From Catalinimonas alkaloidigena (GTDB lineage Bacteria > Bacteroidota > Bacteroidia > Cytophagales > Cyclobacteriaceae): a DNA stretch of 64,000 nucleotides. Under the pieces are notes generated by a model. That model worked only from the letters and a program-made list of their open reading frames with translations, made no database searches and was not told where the DNA came from. Shown here piece by piece: positions 1-9,555 of this stretch (positions are counted from its first letter, which is position 1; each line of letters begins with the position of its first letter). The translations under genes and the position numbers were made by a program. The stretch spans positions 3,725,001 to 3,789,000 of the forward strand of contig NZ_JAQFIL010000001.1 of assembly GCF_029504655.1 (NCBI RefSeq). Reading direction: 5' to 3'.

Positions 1-1535
1 GGAAAATCAGGATTGTTGGTATTGATGGTAAGCATGGATCGGCTTAGCATGCTTACCTTGTCGGATGAATAGGCATTACTAATGTCACCGGCTATAAAGC
101 TATAGCGAGGCTGATCGGCATCAGGGCCAATAGCATGCGCAGTGACTTCACCCATTTCATATCCATTTTCCGGATTCAATAGATATTCTAAATTTTCCGG
201 ATGGTCTTTGCCATGATTAGGCCATCGCTGCCCCCCGTCATTGGCACTGTTTTTATCCATCACTTCATCAGGATCATAAACAAGCAGGCCATTTTTTGCG
301 ATAGTCTGATGATGGTAATTCAGCCAGTGCGCTCCGCCATAACCTTGATTTTTTCCTTCATAAACCCCTGATGAAATTGCCAAAGGCCCTTTATAGTAGA
401 TTTGAAATGTGCCAAAATCTTTCGTCTGATGGTTTCCAAAAAAATAATTACCAATACGCATATGGATGAGCGCATTATCACTATTCACACCCATATCCCA
501 GCCGGTACGGGCTACCATTTCACCCATAGGCTGGGGAAAATATTTTGAATGAGGTAGCTCAGCAATGGATTTAGTTTGATAGTCTATTGGTAAAAAGATG
601 AAAGCAAACACTTTTTCCAGATCATGGAGTAAAAAGCGGCTCATCATATCCAGTTGATAAGGATCATTGTAAAGTGCTGCACTTAACATCATCATTACAG
701 CTTTGTGGTTGATGCCTTTAGTCCTACCTCCCTGGTCATTTCCGGCATCATCATAAGTATCACCGCTACGCATCTGCTGTCCATCAGGACGGTAGTGATA
801 AATAAGCTGGTATGCCATGAACTGTTGATCGGCTGAGAAAGCCTGATATCCCATTTTTTTGTACAGCCAGGCAGCAAACAAATCGTGTATCATGCGCGTA
901 GCGATATAAGAATCTCCCTGATGATGCATATGTGCCTGATAAAAGAAGTTTCTGGCTGGCACAAATTCTTCCTGAAAAACCAGTGCAGCAGAATCGTACA
1001 TCACCGGATCTTCATCATAAATCGCCAGGCCGGCAGGCAGCTGATCTGACATAAGCCAGCCTTCGCAATTATGGCCTACAATGCTTCCGTGGCCTTTTTG
1101 TGCAGGGAAGTATGGTTCATGCAATGAGGCAATCCTTTTAAACTCCCGGATGTATGCTGATTTCAGTGTATCGGACATCACATCATAACACCAATCGTAT
1201 ATGCAGGCCCCCAGTTGCATAGGATTGAGCGGACTGCGTCCATTCGTATTTTTCTGAAGCAAAGGCAGGAAGTCTATCGCAGCCTGGGCGGCCAGCTGAC
1301 GATCCTCAGTGAGCAATGCTTTAAGAGCCCTGGCAAAAGGATGATTCATTTGTTGAATTTCAAACCATAGTGCCTCAAATTTCTCTGACTTTGCCTTCTG
1401 CTGTAAAGTGCTTATATCGTCTTGATTGATGTAGACTCTGGGATGTTGAGACGGAACTAATTTTTGTGCATACCCAGCCGTTGAGATACATAATACGAAT
1501 AGTGAAGAAGTTAGGAACAGTTTTATTCTTAGCAT
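1..1535 (-). CDS. Heparinase II/III-family polysaccharide lyase (3' part beyond window)
   Basis: The frame is open from the ATG at 1535 to the left edge (511 codons, no stop), so the C-terminus is missing. Residues 1-23 form a signal peptide ending in GYAQ, pointing to the periplasm or outer surface. An alpha-helical toroid-like region follows. H155, E158 (in GHNCEGW) and Y210 (in GDSYIA) have exactly the spacing of the catalytic His202/Glu205/Tyr257 of Pedobacter heparinase II as I remember it. Further on, GNHQTKDFGTFQIYY and HWLNYHHQTIAKNGLLVYD match the beta-sandwich part of heparinase II/III-like proteins. The family cleaves uronate-containing polysaccharides by beta-elimination. The gene lies 30 bp after the DUF1593 gene and probably ends the PUL 1 operon. 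PL21 is my best guess; PL12, PL15 or PL17 are alternatives, and the substrate is unknown. Confidence 0.85.
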   Translation of the reverse strand, partial: MLRIKLFLTSSLFVLCISTAGYAQKLVPSQHPRVYINQDDISTLQQKAKSEKFEALWFEIQQMNHPFARALKALLTEDRQLAAQAAIDFLPLLQKNTNGRSPLNPMQLGACIYDWCYDVMSDTLKSAYIREFKRIASLHEPYFPAQKGHGSIVGHNCEGWLMSDQLPAGLAIYDEDPVMYDSAALVFQEEFVPARNFFYQAHMHHQGDSYIATRMIHDLFAAWLYKKMGYQAFSADQQFMAYQLIYHYRPDGQQMRSGDTYDDAGNDQGGRTKGINHKAVMMMLSAALYNDPYQLDMMSRFLLHDLEKVFAFIFLPIDYQTKSIAELPHSKYFPQPMGEMVARTGWDMGVNSDNALIHMRIGNYFFGNHQTKDFGTFQIYYKGPLAISSGVYEGKNQGYGGAHWLNYHHQTIAKNGLLVYDPDEVMDKNSANDGGQRWPNHGKDHPENLEYLLNPENGYEMGEVTAHAIGPDADQPRYSFIAGDISNAYSSDKVSMLSRSMLTINTNNPDF

Positions 1536-1565
1536 GCAGTACGATTGATTGGTTATTCTTTATGT

Positions 1566-2906
1566 TTACTCAGTGATATGAAAAACAATTCGCTTATACC
1601 TTGTTAATGCTGGCGAAGATTGATCAGTCACTTCTGCGATCAGGTGGATGGAATCGCCGACTTGTGCATCTGCTGGTATCCTGAAGTTTATTATGTTATG
1701 ATCAGCATTTTCAATAGCTATTTTTTCAGCATAACTGTCGGCATCATTGTAGTGCCACCAGCGGTAGTTAAGAGCATCACCATCAGGATCAGTAGAGTCT
1801 TTCAAGCTCAGTTGTATCGTGCTTCCGGCTGTGACTGTCTGTTCTTCCTTCACATTCAATTTTACCTCAGGAGGGTGATTGGCCTCCTCATAAGGCAGAA
1901 CACACCAGTCGGCCCGGGCAGCAAAATCTTTTTGGTAATGTGGAATCCAGCGATATACAGCTTTAAAAATATTCTCATCGTCAGGAGCGCTTACCCAAAG
2001 GCTATCCTGCCAACGGAAGCGTCCGCCCCAGGAGCCCCAGCCTGGATGCTGGCTGCCTCTCAAGCCGGTAGGAATTACATGCATAAAAGCCGGTGAGTCT
2101 CCTTCAGAAATAAAGTCTCCGCTGGTTCGGTCATCTCCATATAAATGATCCTGATAAATGTCTAATAATGGCCCATGATGATATAACAGGTTCTCATTCA
2201 TCCATGCTCCTAAATAATATTTACTTTCTGCCTCGGGTACCCTTTTCTTCCAGGGGTAACCAATGCTCTCAAAGGAAGTACTTAATATTAGCTGAAGATC
2301 AGACCAGTGCTTCGCAATGTAAGTTTCGTAGGTATCGTCTTGTAACAAGATCAGAAAAACACGGGCTTTCTCCGCTACGCTTTGCATTTTGTCGGGATGC
2401 TTTTCTTCTATGGTTTTTAAAGCACGGGCAATGGTATTGGAGCCACCCCAGGCTTGTAACCAGACTGGAGAGGGATCATCTTCCAAAAGTACTTCTACAA
2501 TACGGTTAGAGCCAGCCGTTTCCCGCAGCATGTCGCCGCTAAACTCAATATTTCCTTCAAAAATCTGGTTTTTGAGGTAAGCAGGAGATGGAAATTCTTT
2601 ATCGTGTTGTAGCAAGTTTGGATACACGCTTTCGTATGCTTTCATATGCTTATCCATCCAGGATACATCCGCCCACTGATGGGCAGCGATGCTGTCATTA
2701 CCTTTCCAGTGAAATTTGGAGCTTGAGTGGATGATGCCCTTAACATCAAATTCATTGGCATACAGTAAGAAGCGTACCATAGAGCAGCGATCATCAAATT
2801 CTCCATCGGTAGTGACAATGACGCGAGGCTTGGCAAGTTCCTGTGCAGTCAGTATAGGGCAAATAAAGCACATTGAGAGCCAGCAAAAGAATTGCATTAA
2901 TTTCAT
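1566..2906 (-). CDS. DUF1593 / Sde0182-like nucleoside-hydrolase-fold protein
   Basis: 446 residues with a signal peptide (residues 1-21, ending ILTAQ). The N-terminal domain starts with RVIVTTDGEFDDRCSMVRFL; the D34/D38/D39 cluster resembles the metal-binding aspartates of nucleoside hydrolases. This is the hallmark of DUF1593 (cellulose-binding protein Sde0182, NH-like domain). About the last 100 residues (from NHPPEVKLNV) form an Ig-like beta-sandwich, as in Sde0182 C-terminal domains. Family members occur in PULs; the reaction is not established and glycan binding or hydrolysis is inferred. It sits between the GH27 gene (73 bp upstream) and the lyase gene (30 bp downstream) on the same strand, consistent with one transcript. 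Confidence 0.85.
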   Translation of the reverse strand: MKLMQFFCWLSMCFICPILTAQELAKPRVIVTTDGEFDDRCSMVRFLLYANEFDVKGIIHSSSKFHWKGNDSIAAHQWADVSWMDKHMKAYESVYPNLLQHDKEFPSPAYLKNQIFEGNIEFSGDMLRETAGSNRIVEVLLEDDPSPVWLQAWGGSNTIARALKTIEEKHPDKMQSVAEKARVFLILLQDDTYETYIAKHWSDLQLILSTSFESIGYPWKKRVPEAESKYYLGAWMNENLLYHHGPLLDIYQDHLYGDDRTSGDFISEGDSPAFMHVIPTGLRGSQHPGWGSWGGRFRWQDSLWVSAPDDENIFKAVYRWIPHYQKDFAARADWCVLPYEEANHPPEVKLNVKEEQTVTAGSTIQLSLKDSTDPDGDALNYRWWHYNDADSYAEKIAIENADHNIINFRIPADAQVGDSIHLIAEVTDQSSPALTRYKRIVFHITE

Positions 2907-2979
2907 GTAGAGTGTTGTGGATTTAGTATAAACTATTTATTCAACCAATAATATCAAAGCATCATGAGGCTGGATTTTT

Positions 2980-4167
2980 TTACCGGGTATAGCTTTGGGA
3001 AAATGTACCCAGGTCTTTGTGTAGCAAAAGGTCTCTGATCTGATGCTGCCCACTAATGCCTAACTCATCCCAATGAAAGCTAATATCTGCCGGGCTGTCT
3101 TTTCGATTGAAGAGGGCCACAGCATATCTTTCATCAGCCAGTGCTTTTACCCATACCTCCACCTCTCCCTCATTTCTTATGCGCCTCCCCTGTTTGCCCA
3201 GCGCATCCTGATTGACTGCAATCAATTCTTTATTGGTAAGAATCTGTACAATTTCATCTTTCATTGTACTCAGGTTATTACCTGCAATAAGGGGAGCTGC
3301 TACCATACACCACATACTAAAGTGTGTTCTGTATTCCAGTGTGGTCATCTTGGTGCTGTCTATCCCGCCCCATAGTCTTTCCTGCGTAGTGTTCCCAACT
3401 TCCAGCATATCCGGGTCATTCCAGAAGCCCGGTCCGGCATAAGGCCAGAGTTTGCTGGTGCTTTCCAGGCAGTATAGCATTCTGTCCCAGTTGTCTTTGA
3501 TGTCATCCCCCGAGCGATGCATGTGTACCACATCTACTACCCAGGGGAAGGAGTTTTTTCGCTCACCGGAGCAGGTGCTATGTACGCTGTAGAGGATAGG
3601 TCGTCCGGTATTTTTTAGGCAATCACGCATAAGCTCATAAGCCTGACGGCAGTCTTCAGCGGGCGTATTCATGGCCTGTTCGCGGGTGCCGGGATAGTTA
3701 CACCAGTCATATTTTAGATAATCCACTCCCCAGCTCGCGTAGTCATTTGCATCAATTTGTTCGTGACCATAACTGCCCATCAGTTTCTGGCAGGTATAAC
3801 GGCCCGGCGCAGAATATATTCCAAATTTCAACCCTAAGCTATGGATATAATCTCCCAATGCCTTCATGCCGCTGGGAAATTTCTCAGCATTGACGATAAT
3901 ATGTCCGTCTTCATCTCTCTGATCGGTCATCCAGCCATCATCTATAATAATATACTCGTAGCCTGCATCCCGCATGCCGGAAGAAACCATGGCATCAGCA
4001 ATGGCTTTGATTTTGTCTTCAGAAACATTTTCACGAAAGCAGTTCCAGCTGTTCCACCCCATGGGAGGGGTTAAGGCAATCTGCGCTTTCTTCTGTGCCA
4101 GTGAGGTATTTAAGGCAAGAAAAAGGGTTAGCAACAAGCTTAGGGATGTTCTTAGCATCATTTGCAA
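2980..4167 (-). CDS. GH27 alpha-galactosidase, C-terminus apparently frameshifted
   Basis: 395 residues with a signal peptide (1-24). The (beta/alpha)8 barrel starts at PPMGWNSWN. YLKYDWC carries the expected nucleophile D154, HRSGDD the acid/base D222, and GPGFWNDPDML (residues 245-255) the conserved sugar-binding motif. GH27 enzymes remove terminal alpha-galactose or alpha-N-acetylgalactosamine with retention. The frame stops abruptly after LGTFSQSYTR at 2980. In the +1 frame the sequence continues with KKIQPHDALILLVE and a stop at 2937-2939, which is the normal end of the GH27 C-terminal beta-domain. Removing one C from the CCC before GGTAAAAAAA would restore it. The catalytic barrel is complete, so activity may survive. 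Part of PUL 1, 58 bp after susD. Confidence 0.92.
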   Translation of the reverse strand: MQMMLRTSLSLLLTLFLALNTSLAQKKAQIALTPPMGWNSWNCFRENVSEDKIKAIADAMVSSGMRDAGYEYIIIDDGWMTDQRDEDGHIIVNAEKFPSGMKALGDYIHSLGLKFGIYSAPGRYTCQKLMGSYGHEQIDANDYASWGVDYLKYDWCNYPGTREQAMNTPAEDCRQAYELMRDCLKNTGRPILYSVHSTCSGERKNSFPWVVDVVHMHRSGDDIKDNWDRMLYCLESTSKLWPYAGPGFWNDPDMLEVGNTTQERLWGGIDSTKMTTLEYRTHFSMWCMVAAPLIAGNNLSTMKDEIVQILTNKELIAVNQDALGKQGRRIRNEGEVEVWVKALADERYAVALFNRKDSPADISFHWDELGISGQHQIRDLLLHKDLGTFSQSYTR

Positions 4168-4225
4168 AATTAAGAGATCTCATGAATGCCCCCACCGGAG
4201 AGACATTCATGAGCAATTTGATTTA

Positions 4226-5722
4226 TTAATTATACCCGGGGTTTTGAGAAATTTCGGTAAGGTCAATTTCGGTTTGAGGTATAGGAAAAACCTCATGTTT
4301 GCCCGCGATAAAGCCCAGGTCACCCAGTACTTCGTCTAGTTTGTTGGTACGCTTCAGGTCAAAGAATCTATGGCCTTCAAAGCAAAATTCTACTGCCCGT
4401 TCGTGTAAAATAATATCGCGAAGCTGATTCTGATCAGTGGTAGAAACTGGGTCCAGGCCTGCTCTGGCTCTTACCTGATTCAGGGGGGCAAGGGCTTCCT
4501 CACTGCGCCCCGACTCGTTCAAAGCTTCTGCTTTATTGAGCAGCACTTCCGCATATCGCATAATGATAACATTCACTGTTTGAAGCTCGCCTATCCAAAC
4601 ACCACCAGAAGTCAAATCAGCTCCCTTTTTTACATATTTCAAATTATGGGCATCCACCGGAGCATTAGCTGGGATTTCATCATTCTCATCTATGACACCA
4701 TCACCGTTAATATCATAAGTGTCACCTTCTCGGTGGTCCAGGATAACATCATCACCTCGTCTTACATCACCTTCTTCAAAAGCGTTGTCAATAAAATCCC
4801 GGGAAGGTTGCATGAAGTGAGACCAGGCAAACACTGGTCCGGTATAAATACTTCTATTTACTTCACTGTCTTCTGTTCTCCATATGTTTTCACTTGGACT
4901 GCCAGAAGCATTCATCACTTCCAAAATAGACTCCTGTCCGCTTTCGGCTTCACCATTAAACAATTGGGCATAAATGGGCTCCAGAACATAGCCTGTAACA
5001 GCAGCGGCAGCGGCAATGGCTTTTTCATACTCTCCAGTCCATAAGTATACCCGGGATAGCAGGGCATTCGCAAAACCAGTGGTCACCCTACCCAAATCAG
5101 CGCTGTCGTAACTTGCAGGTAAGATTTCTTTTGCCTCATTGAGGTCAGTAACAATCTGTCTCCATACCTCACTGGCAGGATCACGGCTTACATTTTTAGA
5201 ATCTTCCAGAGATACAGATGCTGTCAGCAAAGGAACATCGCCAAAAACAGTGACCAGGTTATAATAAAAAAGCGCACGTAATGCTTTGGCTTCAGCCACA
5301 AAACGGCCTGCACTCACCTCATCCATTCCTGGAATATCCATGACATTGTGGATAACATCATTGGCTCGCTTTATTCCTTTGTAGCTGGAATACCAATGAT
5401 CCATGATGTACCTGCTACTGGAATGCCAGTTGTATCCATCCAGTTCAATAAAACCTGTACCTACCCGGCTAAAATCACCATGCAGCTCTACAATATCATC
5501 AGCAGCAGAGGACCCTAATGCCATGCGTGTTAGGATGTACTGACCTTCAAAACCCAACACATCGTACACAGCAGTGAGCGCTTTTTCAGCATGTTCAGGT
5601 TTTTGAAAGAAATTAACATCTACCAGGCCGTTTTTATATTCCTGTTCAAGAAAATCTTCTTTACAGGCGCTGATAACTACCAATACTAAACTTAAGGAGA
5701 TGATACTTATTATATTTTTCAT
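4226..5722 (-). CDS. SusD/RagB-family outer-membrane glycan-binding lipoprotein (PUL 1)
   Basis: 498 residues. The lipoprotein signal ends VVISAC with the lipidated Cys at 20. The TPR-rich SusD fold is evident from AEAKALRALFYYNLVTVFGD and RYAEVLLNKAEALNE, and the C-terminus ends in the typical HEVFPIPQTEIDL...NPGYN. SusD proteins cap the partner SusC channel and bind glycan at the cell surface. It follows susC after 21 bp, the standard order, and precedes the GH27 gene. The ligand cannot be read from sequence; linked GH27 and lyase genes suggest a galactose- and uronate-containing glycan. Confidence 0.95.
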   Translation of the reverse strand: MKNIISIISLSLVLVVISACKEDFLEQEYKNGLVDVNFFQKPEHAEKALTAVYDVLGFEGQYILTRMALGSSAADDIVELHGDFSRVGTGFIELDGYNWHSSSRYIMDHWYSSYKGIKRANDVIHNVMDIPGMDEVSAGRFVAEAKALRALFYYNLVTVFGDVPLLTASVSLEDSKNVSRDPASEVWRQIVTDLNEAKEILPASYDSADLGRVTTGFANALLSRVYLWTGEYEKAIAAAAAVTGYVLEPIYAQLFNGEAESGQESILEVMNASGSPSENIWRTEDSEVNRSIYTGPVFAWSHFMQPSRDFIDNAFEEGDVRRGDDVILDHREGDTYDINGDGVIDENDEIPANAPVDAHNLKYVKKGADLTSGGVWIGELQTVNVIIMRYAEVLLNKAEALNESGRSEEALAPLNQVRARAGLDPVSTTDQNQLRDIILHERAVEFCFEGHRFFDLKRTNKLDEVLGDLGFIAGKHEVFPIPQTEIDLTEISQNPGYN

Positions 5723-5743
5723 AATTTCAGAGTTTTGTGATGG

Positions 5744-8700
5744 TTAAAAACTGATTTGCAATCCTAGGTGAACAGACTTGGCCTGTGGGTACAAATCGTT
5801 GTCAATGCCTGCATTCAGGTTACTTCCTCCATTGTTTCCGACGATGGGATCAAAACCACTGTATTTGGTAAAGGTGAATAGCCTTTGTCCAGACAGGTAT
5901 ACCATGGCATCTGACAAGCTAATTCTGGAAATCAATTCCATAGGCAAATGGTAGTTGATCTGAACATTGCGGAGAGTCATGTAAGAACCATCTTCTACAA
6001 AAACACTTGAAACTCTCTTATTGAGGTTAGGGTCACTAGCGATTCTGCGAGGTATAGTATTGCTGGTGTTGGGTCCAGACCATGCATCCAGCACCGTTTT
6101 TGATTTGTTGAAATTAGTCTGCCCGGAAGCTTCCAGGTTTCTGCGGTTAGCATTATAAATTTCATTACCCTGGCTTCCGGTCAGGAGCAATGACAAATCA
6201 AAGTTTTTGTATGCCAGATTCATATTCAATCCGTAGGTGAAATCAGGAATAGGACTTCCTATCACGTCGCGGTCGGCAGCGGTAATGACATTGTCTCCAT
6301 CCAGGTCTTTGTACCTAAAATCACCAGGCGCAGTGTTGGGGTCCTGATAGGGCATATCTTCTTCTCCCAGTGCATTCGCGGCATCTACTTCTTCCTGGGT
6401 CTGGAAAATACCTTCTACCACATAGCCGTAAAATTCTCCCAGGCTGCCACCTACTACTGTTCTGGATACATTGTTGCCATCAATGCTCATTCCCCAGATT
6501 TGCTCATTCCGCCCAATGTCAGTTACCTTATTGTTAAAAGTTGTAAGGTTACCGCCAACAGAATAATTGAAATCACCTACATGGTTCCGGTATTCTACTT
6601 CTAATTCAAATCCTTTATTGGTAAGAGAACCAGCATTAGAGATAATTTCTCCCAAGGTGATTTCACCCACGCTCGCACTGATACCAGTTATAGCCGGAAT
6701 AGGAAGTCCTAATAGCATATCCGATACATTGGTTTCATAATATTCAGCAGTAAGCAATAGTTTGCTGTCGAAAAACTCAGCATCTATTCCATAGTTAATT
6801 TGTTCTGATGTTTCCCACTTCAAATCCGGATTGCCCAGTTCGTCTATGGCCAGACCATTGGCGAACGATCCATTGGTATTACCGAAAGCATAAAACACAT
6901 TGCGGAGCCCGGCAATATATCTGAAATCACCAATACGATCACTGCCTACCTTACCATAACTTACGCGTAGTTTGAGGCCGTTTACCACAGCATTATCAGG
7001 AAAAAAATCTTCGTTGGAAATTCTGTAGGCTCCAGAAACAGAAGGAAATACGCCCCAGCGAGAGTTGCGACCAAATTTAGAAGAACCATCTCTCCGTATA
7101 TTACCTTCAATGTAATACTTAGCTGCATAGTTGTATGCTACTCTACCGAAGTAGGAAAGTAAGGAAGAAGCGCTTTTGGACTGATCCACTGTAGCTACTT
7201 CAGATCCCTCTGACGAAACTACTTTTATGGCATCGTCGGTATAACGAGCGGTACCCTGTAAGAAATCCGATTGATGTTCCTGGGACTCCATACCTGCCAT
7301 GGCTGATATATGATGCTCTTTTATGTCTTTGTTGTATGAGAGGACATTGCTGTATATCCAGGTACTGCTGGTAGAGTTACTGGAGCTGAGACTTGTGATG
7401 GAACTGGAATTGATGCCTTCATCATAAGTTGGTGTGTACTGCTCATTTTTGTCGCTACCCATATTAAGCGAAAAGCTTGTTTTGAAAGAAAAATCTTTCA
7501 GAAAATTCACCTGACCATACACATTCCCTATGAGCTCAGTTCGCCTGGCTTCACGTGTAGGGTCCAGTATACTTGCTACGGGGGTTCTGCGGGGCTGATA
7601 AAAAGATGTAGGAGGACCGGCAAAGCTACCATCCTCATTGTATACAGGAATGGTGGGAGGGGCTACCAAAGTATTATAAAGAATGCCGCCTACGCCATTT
7701 CTCACTGCCTGAAGGGTATTACTATTGTTATGGCTAATGAGAAGGCTATTACCTACTATGATATTATCAGTTAAGTTATTATCCGTATTTAAGCGAATAG
7801 AATAACGTTTAAATTTAGTTCCAAGCATGGTTCCATCCTGATCAAAATAGTTAAGAGACAGAAAATACTTATGTGCCTCATTTCCTCCTGATATAGAAAA
7901 CTGATGGTCCTGTATAGAGGCATTATCTACGAATACTTCATCCATCCAGTCTGTGCCTACTCCCAGCGCATCAGGGGCAGGAAACAGTTCCAAAGGATAC
8001 TGCTCAGTATTGGCTCCGAAAATAGGTACTCCGCCATCCCCTACTACCGTTTGATTAACTACAGTAGCGAACTCTCTGGCATTCAGAAGATCAAAGTGAT
8101 TAGGGTTGGTTAAATTTTGTACACCAAAAGAGCCCGAATAATTTAATCTTGGTTTCCCTGACTTTCCTCTTTTAGTAGTTATCAGTACTACGCCATTGGC
8201 GGCCCTTGCTCCATAAATGGCGGCAGAGGAAGCATCTTTGAGTACTTCAATTGACTCAATATCGTTTGGGTTGATACTGGCCAGAGGATTATAATAATCA
8301 GATCCCCCTCCACTCATCTGAACGCCATCCACCACATAAAGAGGTTCACTGTTGTTAAGTCCTCCAATGCCTCGTATGCGTACGGAAACACCTCCACCGG
8401 GCTGTCCTGAATTAGAATTGACAAATACTCCGGCCGTTCTTCCCTGTAATGCCTGAACGAAGTTGCTCGAGATAGTTTCATTCAATTCTTCTCCCGATAC
8501 AGAGCTGATTGAACCGGTGATATCACGTTTTTTCTGGGTGCCATATCCCACTACTACCAGTTCGTCAAGGGCTCTGACATCGGATGCTAAGGTGACATTA
8601 ATTTCTGTTTGATTGCCAACAATAATTTCCTGGGTGATATAGCCTACAGAGCTAAATACTAAAATGGCATCCTGGCCAGACACTTCAATGCTAAAGTCAC

Positions 8701-8983
8701 CATCTATGTTGGTTACAGTTCCTATAGAAGTTTCCTTTACAATCACATTGACTCCAGGCATCCCTTCCCGATCATCATCTGAAACCACCTTACCACTCAC
8801 CCTGATATTTTGTTCACCCGAGCGTTGCAAAGACCTGAACCCCTTGGCGTCAACTGCTTCAGCGGCTTGGCTGGTGACAAAGGCGAAAGGGACTAAGATT
8901 ATGATCATCAAGAATGATGAAATCAAATGCCTACCTACATATGATTTTGAAGTAGGGGGAGATAATAGTTTTTGGTGTTGCAT
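5744..8983 (-). CDS. SusC/RagA-family TonB-dependent transporter (PUL 1)
   Basis: 1079 residues. After a signal peptide (about residues 20-41) comes a carboxypeptidase-D-like regulatory domain (VSGKVVSDDDREGMPGVNV), the SusC signature DELVVVGYGTQKKRDITGS, a plug domain ending ANGVVLITTKRGKSG, and a long beta-barrel ending in ...VHLGLQISF with the usual terminal aromatic residue. It imports oligosaccharides across the outer membrane using TonB energy together with the following susD. There is no N-terminal STN domain, so unlike the SusC of PUL 2 it should not signal through FecR. No intact dedicated regulator is adjacent; the only nearby regulator is the broken GntR gene at 9556. Confidence 0.96.
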   Translation of the reverse strand: MQHQKLLSPPTSKSYVGRHLISSFLMIIILVPFAFVTSQAAEAVDAKGFRSLQRSGEQNIRVSGKVVSDDDREGMPGVNVIVKETSIGTVTNIDGDFSIEVSGQDAILVFSSVGYITQEIIVGNQTEINVTLASDVRALDELVVVGYGTQKKRDITGSISSVSGEELNETISSNFVQALQGRTAGVFVNSNSGQPGGGVSVRIRGIGGLNNSEPLYVVDGVQMSGGGSDYYNPLASINPNDIESIEVLKDASSAAIYGARAANGVVLITTKRGKSGKPRLNYSGSFGVQNLTNPNHFDLLNAREFATVVNQTVVGDGGVPIFGANTEQYPLELFPAPDALGVGTDWMDEVFVDNASIQDHQFSISGGNEAHKYFLSLNYFDQDGTMLGTKFKRYSIRLNTDNNLTDNIIVGNSLLISHNNSNTLQAVRNGVGGILYNTLVAPPTIPVYNEDGSFAGPPTSFYQPRRTPVASILDPTREARRTELIGNVYGQVNFLKDFSFKTSFSLNMGSDKNEQYTPTYDEGINSSSITSLSSSNSTSSTWIYSNVLSYNKDIKEHHISAMAGMESQEHQSDFLQGTARYTDDAIKVVSSEGSEVATVDQSKSASSLLSYFGRVAYNYAAKYYIEGNIRRDGSSKFGRNSRWGVFPSVSGAYRISNEDFFPDNAVVNGLKLRVSYGKVGSDRIGDFRYIAGLRNVFYAFGNTNGSFANGLAIDELGNPDLKWETSEQINYGIDAEFFDSKLLLTAEYYETNVSDMLLGLPIPAITGISASVGEITLGEIISNAGSLTNKGFELEVEYRNHVGDFNYSVGGNLTTFNNKVTDIGRNEQIWGMSIDGNNVSRTVVGGSLGEFYGYVVEGIFQTQEEVDAANALGEEDMPYQDPNTAPGDFRYKDLDGDNVITAADRDVIGSPIPDFTYGLNMNLAYKNFDLSLLLTGSQGNEIYNANRRNLEASGQTNFNKSKTVLDAWSGPNTSNTIPRRIASDPNLNKRVSSVFVEDGSYMTLRNVQINYHLPMELISRISLSDAMVYLSGQRLFTFTKYSGFDPIVGNNGGSNLNAGIDNDLYPQAKSVHLGLQISF

Positions 8984-9002
8984 AACAATAAATATTGAGT
9001 AG

Positions 9003-9555
9003 TTAAATCATTTTTAAGGAAATGCTATTGTTGTTATCAAAATAGTTTCTTCAGGAATTATCTATCTCTAGATATAGGCAGGCTGCGGGGAAGTTGTGCG
9101 CTGAACAGCTATGATCATAAATTATTTTATCATAACAACTTAACGTTCAGTGGGTATTTACATGAGAAAATTAAGGGTATATACTTGGTATATCCGATTT
9201 GAGATAGCATAACCCAATCTCAATCTGAAAATTCTATTTTCTCAATCTTTCAGTAATAGGTTAAATTTTCAAAGAAAGAATATCTAAAGATGTCATATTA
9301 TTTATTGCATGACAATGTATATTCTAATTTTAATAATCGCAAAATTTATTAAAAATAATTAATTATATACACTATATTTTACAAATATTAAAAAAAATGA
9401 ATTTGAATATGTACATTATATGATAACATACAGTATGTTATTTTGAAGTATAATTCATTTATTTTTAGTAGCAACTTAATTTTGTTCAAAAAATTGCTAC
9501 TTTCCGAATACATATACTTATAGTGTTACTACACAAAAAAATCAAATAAACTCTG
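9003..9555. other. AT-rich intergenic region upstream of susC
   Basis: No convincing gene. From about 9290 to 9560 the sequence is much richer in A+T than its surroundings and contains several inverted repeats: a 19-bp palindrome at 9423-9441, outer arms AAATGAATT (9395-9403) and AATTCATTT (9452-9460), and arms AGTAGCAA (9467-9474) and TTGCTACT (9494-9501). It separates the divergent susC gene and the decayed GntR gene, so it would hold their promoters. I could not assign a -7/-33 pair with confidence. Confidence 0.6.
9423..9441. promoter_or_regulatory. 19-bp perfect palindrome, possible operator
   Basis: ATAACATAC-A-GTATGTTAT is a perfect 9+1+9 palindrome between susC and the decayed FadR-type regulator gene. 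GntR/FadR-family regulators bind short dyads, so this may be the operator of the lost regulator or of a paralogue elsewhere. Seen: the symmetry. Inferred: its role. AT-rich DNA produces palindromes by chance more often, which lowers confidence. Confidence 0.35.
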
